7,359 nt of DNA from JAAFHS01 sp043751715 (GCA_043751715.1 JAYUZO010000091.1:1-7359), one strand, 5' to 3'. Positions 1 through 5,190 are shown, counted from the first letter of the stretch. Translations and numbers: made by a program. The notes: generated by a model from the sequence alone, not told the origin.

Positions 1-203
1 GTAAGTGTAACGCCATCATCGCCCGGCATCATCACATCCAGCACGATCATGTCAAACTCCAGCCCCGCCAGCAGCCGCCGCGCATGGGCCGCGTCTCGCG
101 CCACTGTCACCAGAAAACCATTGCGGATCAGGAACTTCTGCAACAGCCCCCTGATACGTTCATCATCATCCACCACCAGCAGATGCGGCCCTGCGTCAAT
201 CAT
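1..203 (-). CDS. petR: PetR-like response regulator, N-terminal part (runs off left edge)
   Basis: Only the first 67 codons are present, read leftward from the ATG at 203-201. The translation is a receiver domain: strand beta-1 HLLVVDDD gives the acidic pocket (D12, D13), and FDMIVLDVMMPGDDG carries the phospho-acceptor D56 with the usual MMPG loop. The spacing matches OmpR/PhoB-type regulators, but the DNA-binding half lies outside the window. The start overlaps the stop of the upstream MarR gene as ATGA (203-200), so the two are probably translationally coupled. A MarR gene directly before an OmpR-type regulator matches petP-petR of Rhodobacter capsulatus, where PetR was reported to be needed for cytochrome bc1 production and petABC lies downstream. 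The receiver assignment is very secure. The name petR rests on gene order and would be supported by petABC beyond the edge. Confidence 0.85.
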   Translation of the reverse strand, partial: MIDAGPHLLVVDDDERIRGLLQKFLIRNGFLVTVARDAAHARRLLAGLEFDMIVLDVMMPGDDGVTL

Positions 204-700
204 GATCCCCCCTCTTTTAGCGCACCATAATGGCGGCGCATGTCCGGGTCCATCATTGCTTCCAGCACCTGCCGGAACCCCGCCACCGCCTGCGGCCCCG
301 CAGCACGGTAGGCGCTGCGCATCCGCGCCCGCTGTGCTTCCGACAGTTGCCGCTCCAGCGCATGGCCCTTGTCCGTCAGGTACAGATGCCGCTCGCGCCG
401 GTCTACGCGCCCCACCCGCGCCTCAACCAGACCATCCTCCATCAGCGTGCGCAGAATGCGGTTCAGGCTTTGCTTGGTGACCCCCAGAATCGACAACAGC
501 GTGTTCACCGTCCCCCCCGGCCCCCGCCCGATGAAATGAATCGCCCGGTGGTGCGCCCGGCCATAATCCATCCCTTCCAGAATGCGGTCCGGGTCCGCCG
601 TGAACCCCCGATAGGCAAAGAACATCGCTTCAATGCCCTTGCGCACCTGTTCATCCGTCAGAAACAACAGGCTTTCGCCACCCCGCCCAGCCTCTGCCAT
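200..700 (-). CDS. petP: MarR-family transcriptional regulator, PetP-like
   Basis: This 166-residue protein has the normal length for a MarR dimer. N-terminal helices (about 15-60) are followed by a winged helix-turn-helix at about 62-110. The recognition helix lies around VTKQSLNRILRTLMEDGLV, and the wing has the family signature D100-R-R-x-R-x-x-x-L-T109. C-terminal helices complete the dimer interface. No cysteine is present, so a thiol-oxidation switch of the OhrR type is excluded. The ATG at 700-698 is preceded by a strong AAAGGAG (713-707), which fixes the start. The gene is co-transcribed with the response regulator downstream and is divergent from ilvE. MarR proteins usually bind palindromes in their own divergent promoter region, and one lies at 727-756. 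The name petP is inferred from the pairing with petR; the family call itself is secure. Confidence 0.85.
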   Translation of the reverse strand: MAEAGRGGESLLFLTDEQVRKGIEAMFFAYRGFTADPDRILEGMDYGRAHHRAIHFIGRGPGGTVNTLLSILGVTKQSLNRILRTLMEDGLVEARVGRVDRRERHLYLTDKGHALERQLSEAQRARMRSAYRAAGPQAVAGFRQVLEAMMDPDMRRHYGALKEGGS

Positions 701-703
701 GGT
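200..703 (-). other. ATGA start/stop overlap region joining petP and petR (overlap itself at 200-203)
   Basis: The TGA stop of petP (202-200) and the ATG of petR (203-201) share bases, so reinitiation or coupling is expected. I see no separate Shine-Dalgarno for petR better than the GGGGGGATC run at about 205-213. Both genes therefore probably depend on the promoter upstream of petP. Confidence 0.6.
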
Positions 704-706
704 GAT

Positions 707-713
707 CTCCTTT
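707..713 (-). promoter_or_regulatory. Shine-Dalgarno of petP
   Basis: AAAGGAG on the minus strand lies 6 nt before the ATG at 700. It is a near-consensus site and decides the start. Confidence 0.85.
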
Positions 714-719
714 GCGCCG

Positions 720-748
720 ATTTTATGTCAGCCTTGTTGACTTTCCAA
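720..748 (-). promoter_or_regulatory. Candidate sigma-70 promoter of petP-petR
   Basis: On the minus strand, TTGGAA (748-743) and TAAAAT (725-720) are separated by exactly 17 bp. The -10 matches the consensus at 5 of 6 positions and the -35 at 4 of 6. Transcription would begin near 713, leaving a leader of only about 13 nt that starts at the Shine-Dalgarno itself. The prediction is by eye; the very short leader is its weak point. Confidence 0.5.
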
Positions 749-756
749 GCGCTGAC
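727..756. promoter_or_regulatory. Interrupted palindrome over both -35 boxes: candidate operator
   Basis: The left arm GTCAGC-CTTG (727-736) and right arm CAAG-C-GCTGAC (746-756) are reverse complements apart from one extra C at 750. They are separated by 9 bp. The element covers the plus-strand TTGACT and the minus-strand TTGGAA. A bound dimer there could block both the petP and the ilvE promoter. PetP is the nearest candidate ligand, by analogy with MarR autoregulation; this is inference. Confidence 0.45.
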
Positions 757-765
757 TGTTAGCAA
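737..765 (+). promoter_or_regulatory. Possible ilvE promoter
   Basis: TTGACT (737-742) is a good -35. The -10 at 17 bp spacing, TAGCAA (760-765), is poor (3 of 6), so the promoter may be weak or activator-dependent. It faces ilvE, about 75 bp before the start codon. The -35 abuts the petP -35 on the other strand. Confidence 0.35.
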
Positions 766-777
766 AATCCCGAATTT

Positions 778-817
778 GCGCAACATTATGTCCGAAGCGG
801 ACCTATCAGCGCAACAT
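778..817 (+). repeat. Direct repeat GCGCAACAT x2 flanking a small hairpin in the ilvE leader
   Basis: GCGCAACAT occurs at 778-786 and 809-817, 31 bp apart (about three helical turns). Each copy is followed by a TATG or ATATG stretch. Between them GTCCG-AAG-CGGAC (790-802) is a perfect 5-bp stem with a three-base loop. The block lies between the promoter candidate and the Shine-Dalgarno of ilvE. It could be a regulator site or a leader structure; no known regulator motif is recognised. Confidence 0.5.
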
Positions 818-827
818 ATGCAAACCG

Positions 828-834
828 CAGGGGG
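828..834 (+). promoter_or_regulatory. Shine-Dalgarno of ilvE
   Basis: The AGGGGG run ends about 6 nt before the ATG at 840. It is purine-rich and well spaced, and supports this start. Confidence 0.7.
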
Positions 835-839
835 CAAAG

Positions 840-1706
840 ATGACAGGGTATGATGATCGTGATGGCTTCATCTGGATGGATGGCAAGCTGGTGGATTGGC
901 GTTCGGCCAATGTGCATATCCTGACCCACGCCATGCACTATGCCTCAAGCGTGTTCGAAGGTGAACGCTGCTACAACGGCAAGATTTTCAAATCCTCCGA
1001 ACATTCCCAACGCCTGCGCACATCGGGTGAACTGCTGGATATGCCGCTGCCCTATTCGATGGCCGAGATTAACGCCGCCAAAGAGGCCACGCTCAAGGCC
1101 AATAACCTGACCGACGCCTATGTGCGCGCGATTGCATGGCGTGGTGCTGGGGAAATGATGGGTATCGCCGGCAACAAGAACCCAATCCGCATGGCCGTGG
1201 CCTGCTGGGTCTGGGGCAACTACTACGGCGACGCCAAGTTCAAAGGCGCCAAGCTCGACATCGCGAAATGGAAACGCCCCAGCCCCGAAACCATCCCCCA
1301 CGCCGCCAAGGCCGCTGGCCTGTATATGATCTGCACCATGTCCAAACACGCCGCCGAGGCCAAGGGCTGCTCTGACGCCATGATGTTCGACTATCGCGGC
1401 TATGTGGCCGAGGCGACGGGCGCGAATATCTTCTTTGTCAAGGATGGTGAGGTGCATACCCCACTTGCGGATTCTTTCCTGAACGGCATCACGCGCCAGA
1501 CAGTGATCGGCATGCTGCGCGACATGCACATCGTCGTCCACGAACGCCACATCCTGCCGGAAGAACTGGAAGGGTTTGAACAATGCTGGCTGACCGGCAC
1601 CGCCGCCGAAGTAACACCTGTGGGCCAGATCGGCGACTACACCTTTGAAGTCGGTGATCTGACCAAACGCGTGTCAATGGAGTATGAAAAGCTGGTGCGG
1701 GCTTAA
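840..1706 (+). CDS. ilvE: Branched-chain amino acid aminotransferase
   Basis: This 288-residue PLP fold-type IV enzyme reversibly moves the amino group between glutamate and 2-oxoisocaproate, 2-oxo-3-methylvalerate or 2-oxoisovalerate. It is the last step of Leu, Ile and Val synthesis and acts in the cytoplasm. Visible signatures: FIWMDGKLVDW and VHILTHAMHYASSVFEG at the N-terminus; the phosphate-binding arginine region SEHSQRLRTSGELL (R58); catalytic K157 in HAAKAAGLY, which would form the Schiff base; E191 in EATGANIFF, which contacts the pyridine nitrogen; NGITR (215-219); and TGTAAEVTPV (252-261), the second phosphate-binding loop. The length is slightly short of the E. coli enzyme, as is usual in alphaproteobacteria. 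The gene stands alone on the plus strand, divergent from petP and convergent with the gene cluster to its right. D-amino-acid or 4-amino-4-deoxychorismate enzymes share the fold, but the VFEGERCY and HYASSVFEG region fits IlvE best. Confidence 0.92.
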   Translation: MTGYDDRDGFIWMDGKLVDWRSANVHILTHAMHYASSVFEGERCYNGKIFKSSEHSQRLRTSGELLDMPLPYSMAEINAAKEATLKANNLTDAYVRAIAWRGAGEMMGIAGNKNPIRMAVACWVWGNYYGDAKFKGAKLDIAKWKRPSPETIPHAAKAAGLYMICTMSKHAAEAKGCSDAMMFDYRGYVAEATGANIFFVKDGEVHTPLADSFLNGITRQTVIGMLRDMHIVVHERHILPEELEGFEQCWLTGTAAEVTPVGQIGDYTFEVGDLTKRVSMEYEKLVRA

Positions 1707-1722
1707 GGGTCCAACCTTGCAA

Positions 1723-1747
1723 GGGCGCGCCTGTGAAAGGCGCGCCC
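1723..1747. terminator. Bidirectional hairpin between convergent ilvE and the 60-residue gene
   Basis: GGGCGCGCC (1723-1731) and GGCGCGCCC (1739-1747) form a perfect 9-bp all-GC stem with a 7-base TGTGAAA loop. It begins 17 bp after the ilvE stop and ends 12 bp before the last base of the opposing gene. No T-run follows on either strand, so it may rely on Rho or serve as a transcript-end stabiliser. Confidence 0.65.
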
Positions 1748-1759
1748 ATTGTCTGCACC

Positions 1760-1942
1760 TCAGGCTGTTTGGCCCCGCGCGATCCGCGCAAATGCCACCA
1801 CGCGCGCCGATCCATATTCGCGCTTTTCCGGATGCCGCATCTTGGCGCGCAAAAGCGCATCCTGCGCCTGCCGTTCAATGCGCAGAAACTGCTGCAGTTT
1901 TGTGGCATTGGCTGGTGGGTGGCTGTCAGTAAGGTGTTTCAT
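1760..1942 (-). CDS. Hypothetical 60-residue basic protein
   Basis: I do not recognise this family. The protein starts MKHLTDSHPPANATKLQQF and ends FARIARGQTA. It is rich in Arg, Lys, Gln and Ala with no Cys or Trp, no signal peptide and no membrane segment. The middle (about residues 15-36) looks helical and amphipathic. The ATG at 1942-1940 has a GGGGGA purine run (1954-1949) 6 nt upstream. A longer reading to 1984 has no such site and would cross the repeat at 1976-1994, so I prefer the shorter form. Third-position base use is mixed but compatible with the neighbours. It follows ohr on the same strand after 114 bp and faces ilvE. It could be a lineage-specific small protein; a chance reading frame is not excluded. 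Confidence 0.5.
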   Translation of the reverse strand: MKHLTDSHPPANATKLQQFLRIERQAQDALLRAKMRHPEKREYGSARVVAFARIARGQTA

Positions 1943-1975
1943 GGCGCATCCCCCAAAATTGACAATGCGCCGATA

Positions 1976-1994
1976 TTGCCACATCTCATGGCAA
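1976..1994. repeat. Inverted repeat TTGCCA-N7-TGGCAA
   Basis: TTGCCA (1976-1981) and TGGCAA (1989-1994) are perfect 6-bp arms separated by CATCTCA. The repeat lies 34 bp upstream of the 60-residue gene and downstream of ohr, where a promoter or operator for the small gene would be expected. It has the size of a typical repressor half-site pair; no specific regulator is assigned. Confidence 0.4.
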
Positions 1995-1996
1995 CA

Positions 1997-2058
1997 GTAA
2001 CGCCGCGCCGCAGCACATCGGCCACGGCGCGCCGATCGTTACAACAGCGCCGAGCGCT
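1997..2058 (-). terminator. Hairpin cluster downstream of ohr
   Basis: An outer arm GTAACG (1997-2002) pairs with CGTTAC (2037-2042), and an inner arm CGCGCCG (2004-2010) pairs with CGGCGCG (2025-2031), with an asymmetric bulge between them. Immediately before it, and touching the ohr stop codon, AGCGC-CGA-GCGCT (2046-2058) forms a second small stem. ACAACAGC is also directly repeated (2041-2048 and 2059-2066). No T-run is seen. A role as the ohr transcript end is likely but unproven. Confidence 0.45.
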
Positions 2059-2485
2059 ACAACAGCTCGGTCACCACGTCGATATTGCCCTGCGTTGCGT
2101 TGGAATACGGGCAAATGAAATGCCCACGCTCCACCATCTTTTCCGCCACGCTGCGGTCCACCCCCGGCAGGCTGACCACCAACTTCACGCGCAACCCAAA
2201 CCCGCCATCGCTGCGCCCGCCAATGCCCACATGCGCGTTCACCGTCGCGTTGTCCGGCACCGTGCCCAGCTTTTCCGCCCCCGCTGCAAACCGCATAGCC
2301 CCCAGATAACAGGCCGCATAGCCCACCGCGAACAGCTCTTCCGGGTTGTGCCCCAGCCCCGATCCGCCCAGCTCTTTCGGGCTGGTCATTGTCACCGTCA
2401 ACTGCCCGTTCACCAGCCCCGCCACCCCATTGCGCCCGCCACCTGTCGCCTTGGCTTCCGTCCAGTATTTTACATCAACCGTCAT
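2057..2485 (-). CDS. ohr: Organic hydroperoxide reductase (Ohr, OsmC/Ohr family)
   Basis: This 142-residue cytoplasmic thiol peroxidase reduces organic and fatty-acid hydroperoxides to alcohols, in other species using lipoylated partners for recycling. The Ohr subgroup is recognised by C59 in GYAACYLGAM (peroxidatic), C125 in HFICPYSNATQGN (resolving), and R18 and E50 at the positions of the conserved activating Arg/Glu pair. The start MTVDVKYWTEAKATGGGRNG and the length are typical of Ohr rather than the shorter OsmC. The ATG at 2485-2483 has GAAGGGG (2499-2493) 7 nt upstream. In many bacteria ohr sits beside ohrR, a MarR regulator with a redox cysteine. Here the neighbour is queG, 67 bp upstream on the same strand, and the only MarR gene in the window (petP) lacks cysteine. 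Regulation is therefore not evident locally, and read-through from queG is possible. Confidence 0.93.
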   Translation of the reverse strand: MTVDVKYWTEAKATGGGRNGVAGLVNGQLTVTMTSPKELGGSGLGHNPEELFAVGYAACYLGAMRFAAGAEKLGTVPDNATVNAHVGIGGRSDGGFGLRVKLVVSLPGVDRSVAEKMVERGHFICPYSNATQGNIDVVTELL

Positions 2486-2492
2486 GTTCGCA

Positions 2493-2499
2493 CCCCTTC
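2493..2499 (-). promoter_or_regulatory. Shine-Dalgarno of ohr
   Basis: GAAGGGG on the minus strand lies 7 nt before the ATG. It settles the start against a much longer in-frame reading that overlaps queG. Confidence 0.75.
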
Positions 2500-2552
2500 G
2501 CTCAAATGGTTCCTCCCGCAGTGTCCCCTGCTGACGCACGGACCGCAACCTG

Positions 2553-3596
2553 TCATTGCCGTAATCGGCCACCCCGCGCCAACCGCCCCACCGCCCAGCG
2601 TGCTGCATCCGCCACCGCTGCATCCGCGTCATCCACCAGTGCCGCTGCCGCACCCGCCAATTCCGGCATCCCCGAATTCCCGATGGCATAGGCCACGTTG
2701 CGCACAAACCGGTCCCGGCCAATGCGCTTGATCGGGCTCCCCGCAAACCGCGCCCGGAATGCCGCATCGTCCAGCCCCGCCAGTTCCGCCAGTTCCGGTG
2801 CCCCGACGCGCGGCTGATAACCCACCTCATGCGCCGCAGCGGCAAACTTGTTCCACGGGCACACCGCCAGACAATCATCACAGCCGTAAATCCGGTTGCC
2901 CATCAGGGCGCGCAAACCCTCATCCACCGGCCCTTTATGTTCGATCGTCAGATACGAAATGCACCGCCGCGCATCCAATTGATACGGCGCCGGAAACGCC
3001 TGCGTCGGGCAGATATCCAGACAGGCTGTGCAACTGCCACAATGCGAAACCTCCGCCACATCCACAGGCAATTCCAGCGTCGTGAAAATTGCCCCCAGAA
3101 AGAACCAGTTCCCCAATTCGCGGCTTAACAGGTTCGTATGCTTGCCCTGCCAGCCCAGCCCCGCCGCCTGCGCCAGCGGTTTTTCCATCACCGGGGCGGT
3201 ATCCACAAACACCTTGATCTCGGCCCCCGTCTGCCCCACCAGCCAGCCCCCCAACCGTTTCAGCCGCCGCTTGACCAGATCATGGTAATCGCGCCCTTGG
3301 GCATACACCGAAACCGCCCCCCGGTCCCGCTGCTGCAACACCACCAGCGGGTCAGCCTCCGGCGTATACACCTCCGCCAGCATCACCACCGACCGCGCCG
3401 CAGGCCACAGCGCCGCCGCCTGCCCCCGCCATTCCGCCCGGTCCGCCATCCACCCCATCTGCCCGTGATGCCCTGCCGCCAGCCACGCCCGCAGTGCCGC
3501 CCCGCCATCGACCGCATCCGGCGCGCAAACCCCCATGCCCGCAAAGCCTTCGCCCAACGCCCGCGCCCGTAACCGCTCTTTCAGATCAGCGCCCAC
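2553..3596 (-). CDS. queG: Epoxyqueuosine reductase QueG
   Basis: This 347-residue cytoplasmic enzyme performs the last step of queuosine synthesis, reducing epoxyqueuosine at position 34 of GUN-anticodon tRNAs. It uses cobalamin and two 4Fe-4S clusters. Visible: FVDTAPVMEKPLAQ with the conserved acid D132; GWQGKHTNLLS, typical of the cobalamin domain; a ferredoxin-like motif C186-G-S-C189-T-A-C192-L-D-I-C196-P; and the second set C212 (RRCISYLTIEHKGP), C239, C242 and C246 (YGCDDCLAVCPWN). HEAT-like helices for tRNA binding fill about 299-345. The start is GTG (3596-3594) with AAAGGG (3606-3601) just upstream; an in-frame TGA at 3608-3606 rules out a longer form. It follows the fzlA-like gene after 97 bp of hairpin-rich sequence and precedes ohr. 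Both the N-terminal and C-terminal halves are complete, so the gene appears intact. Confidence 0.95.
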   Translation of the reverse strand: MGADLKERLRARALGEGFAGMGVCAPDAVDGGAALRAWLAAGHHGQMGWMADRAEWRGQAAALWPAARSVVMLAEVYTPEADPLVVLQQRDRGAVSVYAQGRDYHDLVKRRLKRLGGWLVGQTGAEIKVFVDTAPVMEKPLAQAAGLGWQGKHTNLLSRELGNWFFLGAIFTTLELPVDVAEVSHCGSCTACLDICPTQAFPAPYQLDARRCISYLTIEHKGPVDEGLRALMGNRIYGCDDCLAVCPWNKFAAAAHEVGYQPRVGAPELAELAGLDDAAFRARFAGSPIKRIGRDRFVRNVAYAIGNSGMPELAGAAAALVDDADAAVADAARWAVGRLARGGRLRQ

Positions 3597-3608
3597 GTCG
3601 CCCTTTCA

Positions 3609-3693
3609 ACTTTGCCCAAATATCCTCTGGGGGTGAGGCGCCCTTCGCGCCGAGGGGGCTGAAAGCCCCCTGAATTTTCGCCGAAAATTCAAG
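3609..3693 (-). repeat. Composite triple-hairpin intergenic element between fzlA-like gene and queG
   Basis: Reading on the minus strand from the fzlA-like stop codon there are three stems: TGAATTTTC-GGC-GAAAATTCA (3691-3671), AGGGGGC-TTTCA-GCCCCCT (3671-3653) and GGCGC-GAAGG-GCGCC (3651-3637). A conserved-looking tail, CCAGAGGATATTTGGGCAAA (3629-3610), follows and leads into the queG Shine-Dalgarno. From memory, close relatives of this tail, with GC-hairpins before it, recur in intergenic regions of many Rhodobacteraceae genomes. It would then be a dispersed repeat acting as a transcript end or processing signal and supplying the leader of the next gene. Only one copy is in this window. Confidence 0.6.
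3653..3691 (-). terminator. Tandem hairpins at the end of the fzlA-like gene
   Basis: Two perfect stems (9 bp AT-rich with a 3-base loop, then 7 bp GC-rich with a 5-base loop) abut at 3671. They start 3 bp past the stop codon. No T-run follows. The likely role is transcript 3'-end protection or partial termination before queG. Confidence 0.55.
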
Positions 3694-4359
3694 CTAGAAA
3701 TCAAGATCCGCATAATGCGCCGCCGGTGGGAACCCCGAAATCTGATCTGCCAACAATGCCCGGAAACTCGGCCGCGACTTGATCTTGGCATACCAGTCTT
3801 TCACCACTGCCGACCGGTGCCAGTCCACATCACTGATATAATCCAGACAGGACAGATGCGCCGCCGCGGTCAGATCGGCCAGCGTCATCACATCCCCCGC
3901 CAGCCACCGCCGCTCGTCCAGCAGCTGGCCCATGTAATCAATATGGCCCTTGATCCGCTGACTGCCCGCCTTGACGTTCTTGCTGTCGGGGTAGCCCTGC
4001 CCCATCACCTTCTTGCCCACCCGCTCATGCAGCAGTTTTGACGTCACCTCCGACTGGAACTTGTCGTCAAACCACGCGCACAGCCTGCGCACCTCATACC
4101 GCCCATCCACATCGCGCGGCATCAAGGGTGGCTGTGGCACGCTTTCATCCAGATATTCGCAAATCGCCTGACTCTCGCTTAACATCCGTGTGTCAATCTT
4201 CAGAACAGGCACCTTGCCCGCCGGATTGCGCCGCATGAATTCCGGTGTCGGCTCCCAATACCGCTCTTCCACCAACTCCACTTCCAGCTTCTTTTCGGCC
4301 AGCACCAACCGCACCTTGCGGCAGAACGGCGACAGGGGAAAATGGTAAAGCCGGATCAT
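3694..4359 (-). CDS. fzlA: GST-fold protein, probable FtsZ-binding regulator FzlA
   Basis: The protein has 221 residues. The N-terminal thioredoxin-like half (1-80) shows LYHFPLSPFCRKVRLVLAEK, the cis-proline in KVPVLKID (P51) and SESQAICEYL. The C-terminal all-helical GST domain includes WLAGDVMTLADLTAAAHLS (the N-capping region) and SRPSFRALLAD, and ends in an alphaproteobacterial-type tail, PPAAHYADLDF. In Caulobacter crescentus, FzlA has this fold, binds FtsZ, favours curved filaments, is essential, and promotes constriction through the septal wall synthases. My recollection is that its C-terminal tail is conserved and important for FtsZ binding. The resemblance in the RYWE..PEF..NPAG..PVL region and the DLDF end points to FzlA rather than a detoxifying GST. 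The ATG at 4359 has GAGG (4369-4366) 6 nt upstream. It lies 63 bp after mtgA on the same strand, which suits a division role. An ordinary glutathione transferase remains the alternative. Confidence 0.7.
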   Translation of the reverse strand: MIRLYHFPLSPFCRKVRLVLAEKKLEVELVEERYWEPTPEFMRRNPAGKVPVLKIDTRMLSESQAICEYLDESVPQPPLMPRDVDGRYEVRRLCAWFDDKFQSEVTSKLLHERVGKKVMGQGYPDSKNVKAGSQRIKGHIDYMGQLLDERRWLAGDVMTLADLTAAAHLSCLDYISDVDWHRSAVVKDWYAKIKSRPSFRALLADQISGFPPAAHYADLDF

Positions 4360-4399
4360 GGGGTGCCTCGCAGTATCACGCCTCTTCCTTGCCCCTACC

Positions 4400-4421
4400 G
4401 CACGCCGAATTCAAGGCGTGC
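4400..4421 (-). terminator. Hairpin at the end of mtgA
   Basis: GCACGCC (4400-4406) and GGCGTGC (4415-4421) form a perfect 7-bp stem with an 8-base loop, starting one base after the mtgA stop. No T-run follows on the minus strand, and the fzlA-like start is only about 40 bp further. It may therefore attenuate rather than end transcription. Confidence 0.5.
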
Positions 4422-4422
4422 C

Positions 4423-5157
4423 TCATTCAAAACACGCCGCCCGGCCATCTGCCGCGATGGTTTCCGCCCCGCTGATGATCTGCCCTGTGCGTCTGCGCGT
4501 TTGAGGCCCCGGATTGGCCGCATCCCACTCTTTTGGATTGGGCAGCACCGCAGCCAGCCGTGCTGCCTGCAAATCCGTCAGATCACGCGCATCCACGCCA
4601 AAGTAATGCTGTGCCGCCGCCTGCACCCCGAACACGCCTTCAGCAAATTCGGCCACGTTCAGATATACCTCCAGCACGCGCTGCTTTGACCACACCAGTT
4701 CAACCACCGGTGTCAGCGCCGCCTCCATCGCCTTGCGCAGCCATGACCTGTTCTGCCACAGGAACACGTTCTTCACCACCTGCTGCGAAATCGTCGATGC
4801 CCCCCGGTTACCCCCGGCATCAATCGCATCGCGGATCGCCGCCATGTCAAACCCCCAGTGCAGGCAGAAATTCGCATCCTCTGCCGCCACCGCAGACCGC
4901 GCCATCACCGGGGCAATCTCATCCCAATCCACCCAGTCGCGCTTCAGCGCGCCCAGACGGCGGTCCTCGCTCATCTGATACAGGTTCGTCGGTGGGTTGA
5001 TGAAACTGAACAGCAGCACCAGCACCACCAGCACCGCCGGAACAGCAAGCATCCCCCGCCAGACCCACAGCAGCAAAACCCGGATCGGCCCGCGTTTTGG
5101 CGCCGGTTTGCGCCGTTTGCGCGGCTTTGTCGTTTTTGTGCTGTCAGCCTCTGTCAT
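4423..5157 (-). CDS. mtgA: Monofunctional peptidoglycan glycosyltransferase MtgA
   Basis: This 244-residue inner-membrane GT51 enzyme polymerises lipid II into glycan chains without a transpeptidase domain. A basic cytoplasmic N-terminus (KPRKRRKPAPKR) precedes one membrane segment at about 36-53, and the catalytic domain faces the periplasm. The GT51 motifs are all present: EDANFCLHWGFD (catalytic E93), GASTISQQVVKNVFL (119-133), RKAMEAAL (141-148) with the downstream VVELVWSKQRVLEVYLN, and VAEFAEGVFGVQAAAQHYFG (168-187). The length is normal for MtgA. The start at 5157 lacks a clear Shine-Dalgarno (upstream CTGCGGGC), yet the next Met (36) would remove the basic tail. It follows the DUF1269 gene by 33 bp, in the same frame, so translation may be coupled to it. 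The next gene is a probable fzlA, giving a wall-synthesis and division pair. Confidence 0.94.
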   Translation of the reverse strand: MTEADSTKTTKPRKRRKPAPKRGPIRVLLLWVWRGMLAVPAVLVVLVLLFSFINPPTNLYQMSEDRRLGALKRDWVDWDEIAPVMARSAVAAEDANFCLHWGFDMAAIRDAIDAGGNRGASTISQQVVKNVFLWQNRSWLRKAMEAALTPVVELVWSKQRVLEVYLNVAEFAEGVFGVQAAAQHYFGVDARDLTDLQAARLAAVLPNPKEWDAANPGPQTRRRTGQIISGAETIAADGRAACFE

Positions 5158-5190
5158 GCCCGCAGGGTTATGCGCAGGCCGTGCCGGGCG

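Noticed and set aside
230..853. 207-codon plus-strand open frame across petP and the divergent promoter region
   Set aside because: It is antisense to the MarR gene and would read through the promoter region into the ilvE start. It has no ribosome-binding site or domain.
945..1583. 212-codon minus-strand open frame inside ilvE
   Set aside because: It lies fully antisense to a clear aminotransferase with all catalytic residues, and has no recognisable motif.
1959..1964. Perfect TTGACA on the plus strand
   Set aside because: No acceptable -10 lies at 16-18 bp, and a transcript would run antisense into ohr. Probably chance.
1760..1984. Upstream start (codon at 1984) for the 60-residue protein
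   Set aside because: It has no Shine-Dalgarno and would place the TTGCCA/TGGCAA repeat partly inside the coding region.
1733..2731. 332-codon plus-strand open frame, rich in Pro, His, Arg and Ala
   Set aside because: It runs antisense through ohr and the end of queG, has no family resemblance, and has the composition expected of the antisense of GC-rich coding DNA.
2057..2881. Long N-terminal extension of Ohr overlapping queG
   Set aside because: The Ohr family begins at the MTVDVKYW start, which has its own Shine-Dalgarno. The extension is only queG read in another frame.
3606..3791. 61-codon minus-strand frame across the fzlA-like end and the hairpin element
   Set aside because: It is an out-of-frame reading of the GST-fold gene tail and the repeat element, with no start signal.
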